From NCBI GenBank assembly GCA_012934845.2, contig WNNJ02002852.1:62001-126000 (forward strand): a stretch of 64,000 nt of DNA. Direction: 5' to 3'. Made by a program: the position numbers and the translations under genes. The notes below the pieces were generated by a model. That model was not told where the DNA came from. It made no database searches and saw nothing but the letters and a program-made list of their open reading frames with translations. Below are positions 21,171 to 32,509 of this stretch, piece after piece (the first letter of the stretch is position 1; the number at the start of each line of letters is the position of its first letter). This stretch comes from Pomphorhynchus laevis (lineage: Eukaryota; Acanthocephala; Palaeacanthocephala; Echinorhynchida; Pomphorhynchidae).

Positions 21171-24100
21171 TTTATTCAAAATCATTACATGGACAAATTA
21201 CTGAAGCCGTCAATTCTTGATTTGAGTCCTGATCAACACACATGTACTTTTGAATGGAATCATTGGTACAAAATTTCGAAGCGCTTTTACGATCAATCGA
21301 TACGGTTACTGAACCTCAAAAATACGATCTTCTGGTCAATCACGTGACTGCATCAGTCTTCAAATTAATGGACGGTTGTGAATCCTACAATGATGCAATA
21401 ACTGCACTCAAACGAGCATTTTAGAAAGAAACAAGCGACGTTTACCTTCGTCATAAACTTCGTAGTTTACGTAAAGAATCGACGCAAACAGTCGATCAAT
21501 ACATTCTATCATTGGAATCCCTCAGTAAGCAGGTGGCTTTCAAAGCTACAACCTCCGACGAACACCGTGATTTATTTTTGCCTGACACATTTGTTGCCGG
21601 AATTTCTTCCCAACTTACTCGTGAGCGGCTACTTGAGTCACTTACGCTTACTAAAGAAGACGCCTACTCTGCCAGACACTACTTGATAGTGGAAGTGCAA
21701 TTAATCTGATTCGAAATGATCTTTTAGAAAAGTGCAAACTTACTGTACTTCCTTCCGACTTAAAAGCCAGCATGGCTTCATCCAGCTATAAATTTTCATT
21801 GAGAGACATGGTCTGCTGTACAGATCGATTTATGGAGAAAGAATATCCTAATACACAGTTATTTGTCCTTCCAAACTTAGTGACCGATGTAATGCTTGTT
21901 ATGCCTTTTTTGAATCTCCACTAAGCGGTAACGATGAACCTCGGAGGAAAATAACCTCATATTCACGTTAATTCAATATGTGCTATTATGAAGATTGAAC
22001 CGCCTTCGCTATTCCCTTTTTTGACGAACGATGTGCATCCTATTTCGATCCCATCCCGTAGAAGAAACTCAGAAGACCAAGCTTTTATTGCAGCTGAAGT
22101 AGAATCTCTCTTGAAAGATAACATCATCGAGCATAGTAATTCGCCGTGGAGAGCCCAAGTTGCTCTAGTACAATCTAAACAAAAGACTAGAATGGTAATA
22201 GACTACAGTTAGACCATCAACATATTCACAATATTAGACGCGTTTCCTCTGCCTAGAATTGACGATATAATTGATCGACTCTCACCGTCCCGTGTTTTCA
22301 GTCGTATCGACTTATTGAAGACCGAGAGTATACAGCTTTTGAGGCAGCCGGAGAACTTTTCCAATTCAAGTGTATGCCTTTTGGCCTCACAAACGCAGTC
22401 GTAGCCTTTCAACGAGTGATGTCTCAGATTATTAAGAATGAACAACTTTCATTAACATTCTGCTATTTGGATGATGTGGATATTGCTGGAAAAACAAGAG
22501 AAGATCATGATAAAAATCTGAATTGATTCAAAGAAGTTGCCAGCGCTATAATCTTGAATTCAACTATGAAAAATGTGTATTTAATTCCACTGATATTTGC
22601 ATTTGGGGATATCAAATCTAAGATGGATTGATCTCTCCTGATCGAAGCCGCGTACAACAGGTCATGAGTTTACCTGAGCCTACCAACTCCAGATAGTTGA
22701 AACGTATCATTAACCTGCTTACTCACTATTTTATATGGATAAAAGGGTTTTCAAAAGTAGTCTACCCATTGGCGAATACAGAATTTTCGTTATTATCCGA
22801 TGCTAGAGATTCCTTTCAAGATCTGAAAGAGCAATTGTCATCTGCTACTCTTTCGGCAATCGATTTATCTGAACATTTTGTCTTAGAAACTGATGCTTCC
22901 GATTATGCTATTGGTGCTACTCTTTCACAAAACGAAAAGCATGTTGCTTTTTTTCAAGAACACTACATAAGAATGTCAAACGCTACTCAGCGATTGAAAA
23001 AGAAGCCTTAGCTATAATCGAGGCCGTTTGATATTGGAGGCATTATCTTACAGGGCGAGTATTTACCATTGTCACTGATCAACGAGCAGTTTCTTGTATA
23101 TTCACTCAATCATGTCGCAGTAAGATCAAAAATAACAAAATGGAGCTATGGCGTATGGAACTATCACAATACTGTTTTGAAATATCTTATCGTCGAGGAC
23201 AAGAAAACGTAGCTGCTAATGCTCTTTCACGAGTTGCTATTAACAGTATTACTGACGATTTATCCAAATTACAGGATTTACATAAACATGTGTCATCCCG
23301 GTATAACACGTCCATGGCATTATATAAAACTCAAAAACTTGCCTACTCAACAGATGACGTACGTCAAATATCGCGTAACTGCAATAGTCGTGCGGTTCTA
23401 AAGCCGAATTTTTATCAACCTCCTAGTTCTACCTTAGTCAAATATACTAGTCCCTTTGAACGACTATCTATTGATTTCAAGGGACCTTTGCCAAGTAATA
23501 ATCGTCAAAAGTTTCTACTTGTAATTATCGATTAGTATAGTCGATTCCCCTTTGCATTTCCATGCGTAGATACGTCGTCCAAAATAGTCATCAATTGCTT
23601 AACTCAAATCTTCACAATTTTTGACTTGCCCGATAACATTCACACGGATAGAGGAACTTGTTTTACCTCCACCGATTTCCGTCGTTTCCGTTTACAAAAA
23701 GGAGTATTACTATCTTATTCTACACCATATCATCCCTCTTCCAATGGACAAGTCGAAAAGTACAATGGGATGATTTGGAATGCAATTTCCCTGCGGTTGC
23801 ATGATTTATCGTTGCCTGTTGAAAAGTGGCCAACGATTCTGCCTGACGCATTGCATTCAATTCGATCGTTACTATGCACCACTACTAATGAAACTCCTCA
23901 TTCAAGATTTTTCAAATTCAGCAGACGAACCGAAAATGGAATTTCCTTGCCAGAGTGGTTAATAGGCTCTAATGACGTATATGTTAAGCATTTTGATCGT
24001 CAAACAAAGTACGAAGTACCTGTTGAACTCGCGAAATTAATTCACGCTAATTCCAATTATGCAATTATTAAACGAGAAAATGGTTGTCAGGACTCTATAT

Positions 24101-24296
24101 CAACACAATACTTATCGAGATGTCCCAGTACTATCAAATCATCCGATTTTCAGAACGCTCAACCAGAAATACATCAGGCTTCTCAAGAGATACATGAACG
24201 TACATTCTCTAATTATGGTAATCATAATTCGGAAAAAAAGTTTGAGATAAAATAACATACATTGAGATCTAAAGTAAATACATAAATACAAAATGT

Positions 24297-25300
24297 TACA
24301 AACATCTTACAACGACAACCATCGACGACAACCATCGTTTATGGGAGGACGTAAGAAAACAACTAAGACCGACACCAACTATGGACAACTGCAAGTACAG
24401 TGCTCGATACACGACTGCAGCGTCAGGACAACAATCACCTGCGACAATAATAAGGCTAAAGAAGACTTCGTAAGTGGTTTTTGTGCCAACAAACTAATCC
24501 GCAACCTTTCCAATAAGCACATATCAACATCCAACACGTCAACTCAAACTACCCCAGTCGTTTCTAGTGTACTTTCTCCACCCACCGACCCTGACACCAT
24601 ATACACTTCCCATTCCATGTAATCTTCACTCCCCCACACCCCACGTCCCGTCCTTCCCGTCTCGTTTCTCAATAACTTGCATCCATCAATCAAAATCACC
24701 TCCACCAACCTCCACTATCCTTCTACTCATAACCTTTCCTCGCGTCGTTTGTCACCCTCTTTATTATCATTATCCTCTATATCTCCCGTCGTCAAACCAA
24801 ATCCCTCCAAATCATCAATTGCCAGCTTTTCTATCGTGATCTCACCTATTCACGTCAGTCGTCCTCCTTTACGGAAGCGCTTCGCTTCTCGCGATCGTTG
24901 CGTCATTGTCACTAATATCACGCCTTCTAACTTCTTATCTCCACAAGCACGTCTGGACCACGATGTTTCCGCATTCAGATCCGTCATATCGTCTATTGTT
25001 CCTGCGGATAAACTATCCTTTTTCAAGGACATTTCTTTTGTCGCATTCATCCGTCTAAACAAATCTTCTCAATCTAATCCTTCCCAGCCCACTCTCCTAA
25101 AAATTGTTTTCAAGCATCGCTCTCACGCGTCTTCTGTCCTCTCTCAACGATTCAAACTCATGTCATCTTCAACCACTCGAATTTTCCCCGATCGCGCCCC
25201 TTCTGAAATCGCTCAAATCTCTTCAGCCCGCATCGAAAAACGCCGTCGCGAGGAAAACGGCGAAACATCACTCTCCATCCGAAACATAGACAGAAATTTT
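24297..25300 (+). pseudogene. L2-like LINE ORF1, frameshifted
   Basis: The N-terminal frame (24297-24622) has a cysteine-rich motif (CSIHDC, ITCDNN, GFCANK) that looks zinc-binding. One position reads S where copies A and B have C. A second frame (24677 onward) holds the serine-rich linker, the basic block PPLRKRFASRDRC and the putative RNA-binding region (VIVTNI, LLKIVFKHRSHASSVL). ORF1 binds LINE RNA in this group. A frame change lies between about 24570 and 24680. Confidence 0.65.
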
Positions 25301-25304
25301 CAAG

Positions 25305-28247
25305 TTGTCCACACCCGTCAAAAATTCGATAGCGCTCCATCTCTTTTATGTGTCTTCTCCACTAGACTCTTTCGCCACAGCATACGGTTTCCGCCTCAGT
25401 CTCCTCAACACTAGATCTATTCTCAATAAATCCGATCTTATCCACAACCTATTCACTAAGCAATCCATCGATCTCTTCTGCCTCACCGAATCCTGGCACT
25501 CAGATTCCGACGACCTTTCCATTCGCCGTCTGCTCTCTGCCGGTTGCTCCCTAGTCGAATCCGCCCGCCCCCTCAGCTCATGCCCTTCTAAATTCTCTAA
25601 TCATGGCGGCATCGTCGCATTCGCGCGTCACCCCGCGTCTCTTCGCAAAATCAATCCCCCTTTCAGTCCTTGCTCTTTTGAATTGCTTACTTGTTGTTAT
25701 TCTAACCCGATCACTCTAGCTCTCGCCATTGTATACCGTCCTAGTTCATCAGCTCCTACAGCCTTATTTTTTACCGAACTTGCTAACCTCCTTTCTCATT
25801 GTTCTTTATCCTCAATCCCTTCACTCGTTCAAGGCTACTTCAATATCCGCCTAGACCGCCCCTCTTCTACGGATTCCATCCGGTTCATCAACATTCTATC
25901 CAACTACAATTACAAACTAATCTCCACTGCCCCCACACATATACTTGGTGGGGCACTCGACATCATCGCTGTCCCCGATCATTTTGCTGCCTACACCTCA
26001 CTGTCCATCTCTGATCCTGGTCTATCCGATCACTTTCTTATCACCCTTGATCTCACTTGCAACCACACCCCTCCTCACACACCTACAATCCTACGTCGCC
26101 CTTGGAGAAATCTTGACCTCTCCCTTCTCCGCTCTGCCTTACTCAAATCGTCTCTATCATTACCCACAATAACATATTCATCTCCTCACGATCTCGCCTT
26201 TCTTTTCGACTCTGAACTCACATCCACTCTCGATATTCTCTTGCCCTTCAAGTCTCACCCACACCGTCGCTTGCACCGTGCCCCATGGTTTGACATCCAA
26301 TGCCTACTCTCAAAGCGTCGACTCCGCCATGCTTTTCGAGTCTATCACCGCTCTCTCAGACGTGATTTCCGCTCGATCACTCCGTCTTTCCGTGATTCCT
26401 ATCTTGCTCTTCGCCGGTCTCATCTCAACCTACTACGTACCAAATGCAACTCCTTCTGGCAGCATAAAATCATCACTTCATTCAACTCTAAGACTCTCTG
26501 GCATACTTTTAACTCAATCCTTGCTCGCTCCTCTTCGCCGTGCAACATCAATGCCAATGATTATTCGTCATTTCTCCAGACTAAAGTATCTACGATGCTC
26601 TATCACACCCCGGTCTCCATCCTATCCCACTCTGCCCAGTCTACTCTCATCCTTCCGGAACTCTTTCATCTTCTCCCTGTCTCACCTACAGAAGTATCAT
26701 CTGTCCTCATGTCCTTGCCCAACAAAACCTCACCTGCCGATCCCCTGCCTACTCACATATTAAAATCTATATGCTCATCGATATCCCCATTTCTCACAAC
26801 CTTGTTTAACTCGTCCATCCGCAGTCGTATCTTCCCTTCACACTGGAAATCCGCAATCGTTCGTCCCCTCCTTAAGAAACAATCGCTCGACCCCTCCCTT
26901 CCTTCTAGCTATCGCCCCATTTCACTACTCCCTACTCTTTCTAAGCTCTTAGAACGCCTCATCTTAATACAAATCAACGCTTATCTCTCCTCATCCAATC
27001 TGTACCCTCCTTTCCAATCCGCTTTCCGCTCTAATCACTCGACAGAAATCGCATGCATAAAAGTGTACAACGACTTACTCATTTCTCGAGACAAGGCTCT
27101 ATATAGTGTTCTCATCTCCCTCGACATCTCCTCCGCATTCGACATTGTCGACCACTCCGTCCTCATTTCACGCCTTCTTTATGATTACGGTTTTTCTTCC
27201 TCCTCCGTAGCATGGTTCGAATAATATCTATCCGACCGTTCCTTCCGCATCTGTTCTAATTCATCATCCTCCCCTCCCATCCTTATCTTTTGCGGCGTCC
27301 CACAAGGTTCAGTCCTAGGTCCCCTGCTTTTTTCTCTTCTGCTTGGCGAACTCTCTCCGTTTATCAAGCCTGACTCCTTTAACGTCAGGCAATACGCCGA
27401 TGACATTCTAATCTATGCTCATGTACCCACACATCGCATACACGATATCGGCATTTCTGCCTCCAACTGTCTTTCTTCTATCTACAAACGTCTCTCCAAT
27501 CTCCATCTCGTTCTAAACCCCGAAAAGTCCAAAATAATGTGGATCCTACCCCGTAAACCAAACATATCTCCTCCCACTGTATATTTTGCCTCATCGATCA
27601 TCCCCATAGTCCACAATTTCACTTTCTTAGGCTTCCATTTCGATGATCACCTTTCCCTTAAACCCTTCGTCCGTGACAAGGTCTGCTCATCTAACTTAAT
27701 TCTCCGTGACATCCGCCGTATCCGCCCCCTTATCGACTTCCGTTCTTGTATGTCTCTTCTTTCATCGCTTCTTTTCCCTAAAATCGATTACTGCCTTAGC
27801 CTTTTCGCCAATTCTCCAAAATCCATCATCCTACCCCTACAATGAATAATCAACACCGCCGTTCGAGTGCTCTTTCGTCTCCGTCGCTTCGACCACACAT
27901 CCACATATTTTGCCCAACTCTCCTGGCCCACCATCCACATCCGCATCAAACTCCGCCTTCTCGTTACTTTTCGTCTCATCGCTGTCGGCTCCCCATCGTT
28001 CATCAACCTTCCTTTCTTAGACGATACTCACCCCACCTCGCTATCGCTTCGTTCCTGTCATACCCTCTTACTCCACGTTCCTAATTACTCCAACAACTAC
28101 GGTCTCCGATCCTTCCTCGTCGCCGCCTCACTCGCCTGGAATCAACTCCCTCTCGACGTCCGCCGCGCCCCCTCCTTTATCACATTCAAACACCTCCTCC
28201 GTTCACACCTTTCTCGACACCTGATTTACAGTCTTGTTTTGTTGTAA
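25305..28247 (+). pseudogene. L2-like LINE ORF2 with two in-frame stops
   Basis: A single frame of about 980 codons encodes endonuclease (LFCLTESW, HGGIVAFARHP, LVQGYFNIRLDRP, GLSDHFLITLDL) and RT (YRPISLL, LDISSAFDIVDH, GVPQGSVLGPLLFSLL, QYADDILIYA), then thumb and C-terminal tail ending YSLVLL. It is closed only by two in-frame stops, TAA at 27222 and TGA at 27842, and no frameshift was found. The endonuclease box reads GYFN where copies A and B have GDFN. The copy is therefore inactive but recent. Start chosen at the Met next to the ORF1 end, by analogy with copy A. Confidence 0.8.
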
Positions 28248-28263
28248 GCGTGCGCTGGCACGC
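28248..28263 (+). repeat. 3'-terminal hairpin of L2-like LINE
   Basis: GCGTGC, loop GCTG, GCACGC lies just after the ORF2 stop and about 20 bp before the element end. The same stem occurs at the 3' ends of the copies at 3687-3702 (one mismatch), 10426-10441 and 29195-29210. It is likely the structure the RT recognises to start copying. Confidence 0.7.
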
Positions 28264-28436
28264 ATTTGTTACGTTAAAATAAATCCTTTTTTAAATCCAA
28301 ATGCCTTTCATAAGTCCGATGAAGAAGAATTTACGCCAGGTTATAAAATGAACGAAATACCTAGCATGCAATTCAGAAGGTCGTTAAGAAAAACTAAACA
28401 ACCTTCATATCTCAAAGACTATATTGCTGCGGTAAA

Positions 28437-28536
28437 TGTTATGAAACTATAAACTATTGATTTAACTTCTATTTGTAGATTATTTTGAATAAAGCCTTTT
28501 AAATCTCTATTTGTTCGATTCTAATTATCGGTTCAA
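28437..28536 (+). repeat. 3' LTR of fossil Gypsy element
   Basis: Same 100-bp sequence as the 5' LTR with two differences by eye. It follows the end of the pol-like coding tail (basic FRRSLRKTK segment). Confidence 0.85.
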
Positions 28537-29160
28537 TTCCAAATTTTTCCTCTCAGTTCCAGATTTTTTCTGTCAGCTCCGATCGCTACGCTTGCGGATT
28601 GAGCTTAATCTCTTGATAAAAGATCATGCATAGAAAAGCTAGATCTCAAATCCCTGTTCCTGATTAAGCATCTTCCACATCGGAATGCAATAATCGTTAT
28701 ACAAGTTTGGAATTTAGATGCGATTGTAAAGATTGTGACGTATAGACCCTTGTTCGAGTAAAAATATCTGACCGTTCGGTGTATCAAAGTAAACCGTTTT
28801 TATGTGGTTTCTGTTCATCAGTAAAACTTTTACGCTATGCTGCTCATCCACTTCTGTATCACATACGACTACTCAGACCTATACAGTTTTTGACCTTTAT
28901 CTCGCATCAACACTTGACTTCGCATCTTATAATTCCATTCTTGAATCATCTCACACACTTTTCGTTCAACTACGAATAAAACTTATATTCATCTTCATCA
29001 TCCTAGCAATTTAAATGGTAAAGATGTTAATCTCGGACCTCCTTTCTCATATTCCTCCCCCATATAAATACATCTAATAATTCTTTCTTCGTTTCAATAT
29101 TCCTTACACTACCCCTCAGTTATCACTTCTCAATAATTTACATTTCCGTCAAAATCATAT
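28537..29160. other. Spacer, no gene recognised
   Basis: AT-rich. At 28543-28583 the words TTTTTCCTCTCAGTTCC and TTTTTTCTGTCAGCTCC repeat a motif also present at 21042-21070 before the Gypsy 5' LTR, so that short tandem motif was there before the LTR element inserted. Confidence 0.5.
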
Positions 29161-29575
29161 CTAGTAAAAATAGATTTATTTTTACGTGGCAAATGCGTGC
29201 TGGCGCACGCTTACATGGTCACGAAGAAAAAACAAATAAACAAAAATCTAAATCTGAAAGTTTCGATCTGAATCTAAATCTGTCTAGAAAGTGGGAGCGG
29301 AGGATTTATTTGAATATAATTAAAGAGGGAGCACTGTGGATGTCGTGAGTAAGCTGATTCCAGGCGAGGAGGCGGAGACTAGGATGGATCGAAAACCGTA
29401 GTTGTTAAATAATTCGGAACGTGGAGTAAGAGGAAATGACGAGAACGCAGCGATATAAAAGTAGGGCGAGTGTCGTCTAAGAAAGGGAAGTTGATAAAGA
29501 ATAAGGAATCGACAGCGATTAGACGAAAAGTTACGAGAAGAAGGCGGAGTTGGATGCGGATGTAAATGAGTAACA
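29161..29575 (-). mobile_element. L2-like LINE 3' fragment, copy D
   Basis: Minus-strand match to the ORF2 C-terminal tail (IRIKLRLLLVTFRLIAVDS, FLDDTRPTFISLRSR) and to the 3' hairpin at 29195-29210. It is truncated at its 5' side and abuts an L2-like piece of opposite orientation. Confidence 0.75.
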
Positions 29576-29579
29576 TCTC

Positions 29580-32340
29580 AGATCAACCGATTCAACACTC
29601 CTGTTCTGTCACCTATGCTCTAACCTATCTTAATTTTCCATCGAGCACCCCGGTCATTTCCACTTATTCCCACTTCTACCTGCTCTTCTGCATATACTCC
29701 TACCAGCCATGTCCGTCCACCACTTCCACGTAAACGTTTTCATTCGCACGATCGCTGTATTATCATATTTAACTTAAAGCTAACCGAATCTGCTTCTCCA
29801 TAATATCGCATCGATGATAATGTATATGCTTTCAGGTTTATCCTAGCAATCATTCTTCCTTATGATAATCCACCACTTTTCAATAATATCGCTTCTGTAT
29901 CTTTTATCCGTTTAAACAAATCCACTAAATCCAATCATATGTCCTCCACTCCTAAAAATCGTTTTCCGACATAGTTCACATGCTTCCTTGGTACTATCCT
30001 AACGTTTTAAACTTGTTACCACTTCATCTACTTTTCGTATATATCTTGACTGCCCCCTTCTAATATTGTCCGGCTCAATTTAGATCGCATTGAAAAACAT
30101 CACGTGAAACAAACGGATAATCATCCTTATCAATTCGTCAAATCAACAGAAATTTTCACGTCGTACACACGAGGTTAAATTCAATGGCGTCCCTTTCTCC
30201 CTCCTGTTTCTTTGCAAGTCGATTTCGCTCCTGAGCATACTTTTCGTCTTAGTATTTTCAACACTCGCTTCATTCTTCATAAAGTTGATCTGCTCCATGA
30301 TATCTTTCATCAATTATCTATCGATATTATCAGCATTACCGAATCATGACTCTGACGATCTTGCTATTCATCGTCTATGATGCTCTGGTTGTTCTTTAGT
30401 TAAATCAGCTCGTTCAATTGTCCGCCCCACATCTACTGCTTCTAAACATGGTCGTATTATTGTCATTGCTCGTCACCCAACGTCTCCTCGTAAAATTAAC
30501 GCTAACATCCGTTACACTTCGTTCGAATTACTTTTATGTAGATTATCAAGTCTTTTCCCTATTGAACTTGTAATTATATACCGTCCGCTCCTCACGTATG
30601 TACTTTAGCGACCTTGCAGATCTTATGTCTCATTTTTTATTGTCTTATACTCCTTCTTTTGTTCTCAGTGACTAACATTCGTCTTAATAGCCCATTTGAC
30701 TCTATCACTCTAACTAATGTTATTTTCTGAATTTAACTATAAAATACTTTCAACAAGCCCATTCATATTCTCGGCAGTGATCTCGACATCATTGTTGTTC
30801 CCATCTGCTTCAATGACTATACCTCTTTGTCGATTACTGATCCTGATTTGTCTAATCATTTCCTTGTCACTCTTACTCAAATTCATCCCCATTCCTATCC
30901 TCCTTCTCCGCCTCCAACATTAGCTACTTCAAGTCGACCCTGGAAACTTCTCGATATCCCTACTTTACGCGCAGCCCTACTTAATTCTTCACACTTTTCA
31001 CTTCCATTTAACTATCTTTCTCCTGATGATCTCTGCATTCTGTTTGATTCTGAACTTACGACTATCCTCAATCACCTTCTGCTTTTTCGACCACGAAGTT
31101 TTCAGCGCTTGCGCCATTCTCCCTGGGTCGATTTCAACAGTAGTTTTTCTAAGCGTCGATTCCGTCACTCTTTTCGTGTGTTTAATAGTTTCCTTAAACG
31201 TTCTCCAAACTCACTCACTCCAAATATCCGTGCTTTCTATCTTTCTCTTCGCCGTTCTCATATTATTCTTATTCGTACTAAACGTACTCTCTTTTGGCGA
31301 AATCAACTCGAATCCTCTTCCAACTCTAAATCTCATTAAAAAAATTTAAACTCAATTCTTTCACGATCATCTACCCCTTGTAATATAAATCCTGACGAAT
31401 TTTCTTCATATCTACAATCTAAGCTATCTAATTTTCTCTTCTACCCATATCTCCCTTGTATCCTCTCTTCTCTTTGAATACTTCCTTCCCAGGGCAATTC
31501 CACCATCTTTCAGTTTCGTCTGATGAAGTTTCTTCGGTTCTTCTGTCATTACCTAATAAAACCTCTACTTCTGACCCAATTCCCACTCACTTGCTTAAAA
31601 ATATCTCCTCCTCTATCTCACCTTTCTTAACCACTTTGTTCAACTTGTCTATTTGCAGCCGCACATTTCCTTCCAACTGAAAATACGCAACTGTTCGCCC
31701 TCTCCTCAACGACCCTTCTTAGAACCTCCCTCCGTATCATTAAATTCTACAATTCTTCCTATCGTTGATAATCTCGTTTTTCTAGGCTTCCATTTCGACA
31801 ACTGACTTTCACTTAAACATTTCGTTAGAGATAAAATACGCTCATATACCTTGATACTCCACAACCTCCGTCAAGTTTGTAGATTGATCGATTTCCCTTC
31901 ATATATGACTCTCATATCTTCTCTCGTTTTCTCAAGACGATTACTGTCTTAATATATTTCCAGCTCACCTAAATCCACTCATCTTTCACTACAACGCATC
32001 ATCAACGCAGCCGTCCGAGTTCTCCTCCGTCTTAGTCGTTTTGATCATACATCCCACCATCTTGCTTTTCTAGATTTGCCTACAATTTAATGTCGTGTTC
32101 AAATTCGTCTTCTTCTCATTGCTTTCCGCCTTGTAACATTTCATACCCCTCATTTCTAAACCTTCCTTTTCTCGACAATTCTCGTCATGTTTACTCTTCC
32201 TTGCGTTCCTGTAATTTCCTTCTTTTACATGTCCAAAACTACTCTACATATTTTTGATTCCGCTCCTTCCTTGTGGCTTTTTCTCTCTAGTGGAATCATT
32301 TGCCCATTCATATCCGTCAATCAACATCAATGACGTGCTT
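29580..32340 (+). mobile_element. L2-like LINE copy E, old and decayed
   Basis: Forward frames keep L2-like segments in order: an ORF1 remnant (near 29700-30150), endonuclease pieces, a linker at 30827-31339 (ITDPDLSNHFLVTLTQ, then RRFRHSFRVFN), RT fingers near 31456-31680 (VSSVLLSLPNKTSTSDPIPTH) and tail pieces to about 32340. The palm region appears deleted near 31710. It is much more diverged than copies A to C and marks an older wave. Confidence 0.65.
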
Positions 32341-32509
32341 CAAACGTCAAATCTGATCACATTTAATCTTAATAATAAGATTTTATTACTAGTGATGACA
32401 AATATTTTAATAAGTAATGACAAAAAATATAAAAACAGCCTGAGAAGTCAGTCAAAAAAAACAGAGAAACCAACTCATAGCTTCCTAACGTCTTAATCAT
32501 CTTCTTCCG

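Larger units (their letters stand above)
24290..28285 (+). mobile_element. L2-like LINE copy C, nearly complete, nested in Gypsy fossil
   Basis: This is the best L2-like copy in the window: ORF1 (about 24297-25300), ORF2 (25305-28247), the 3' hairpin (28248-28263), and an end at AAATAAATCC followed by a T-run. It sits between the integrase region and the last pol codons of the Gypsy fossil, which continues after it, so it is younger than that insertion. The T-run rather than a long poly(A) tail fits L2-like elements. A target-site duplication was not identified. Confidence 0.85.
21071..28536 (+). mobile_element. Fossil Gypsy-type LTR retrotransposon, split by a LINE
   Basis: A 100-bp direct repeat bounds the element (21071-21170 and 28437-28536). 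Inside, in order, are a gag-like start (MDKLLKPSILDLSPDQ near 21189), RT, RNase H (LETDASDYAIGATLS) and integrase (DRGTCFTS, then HPSSNGQVEKYNG), with the pol end at about 28285-28450. The pol type resembles Gypsy elements of flatworms and other invertebrates. The flanks share the 4-bp string TTCC (21067-21070 and 28537-28540), a candidate target-site duplication. The copy is broken, with roughly ten breaks. The LTRs differ at 2 of 100 positions, so the insertion is not very old. An L2-like LINE inserted later at about 24290. Confidence 0.85.
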
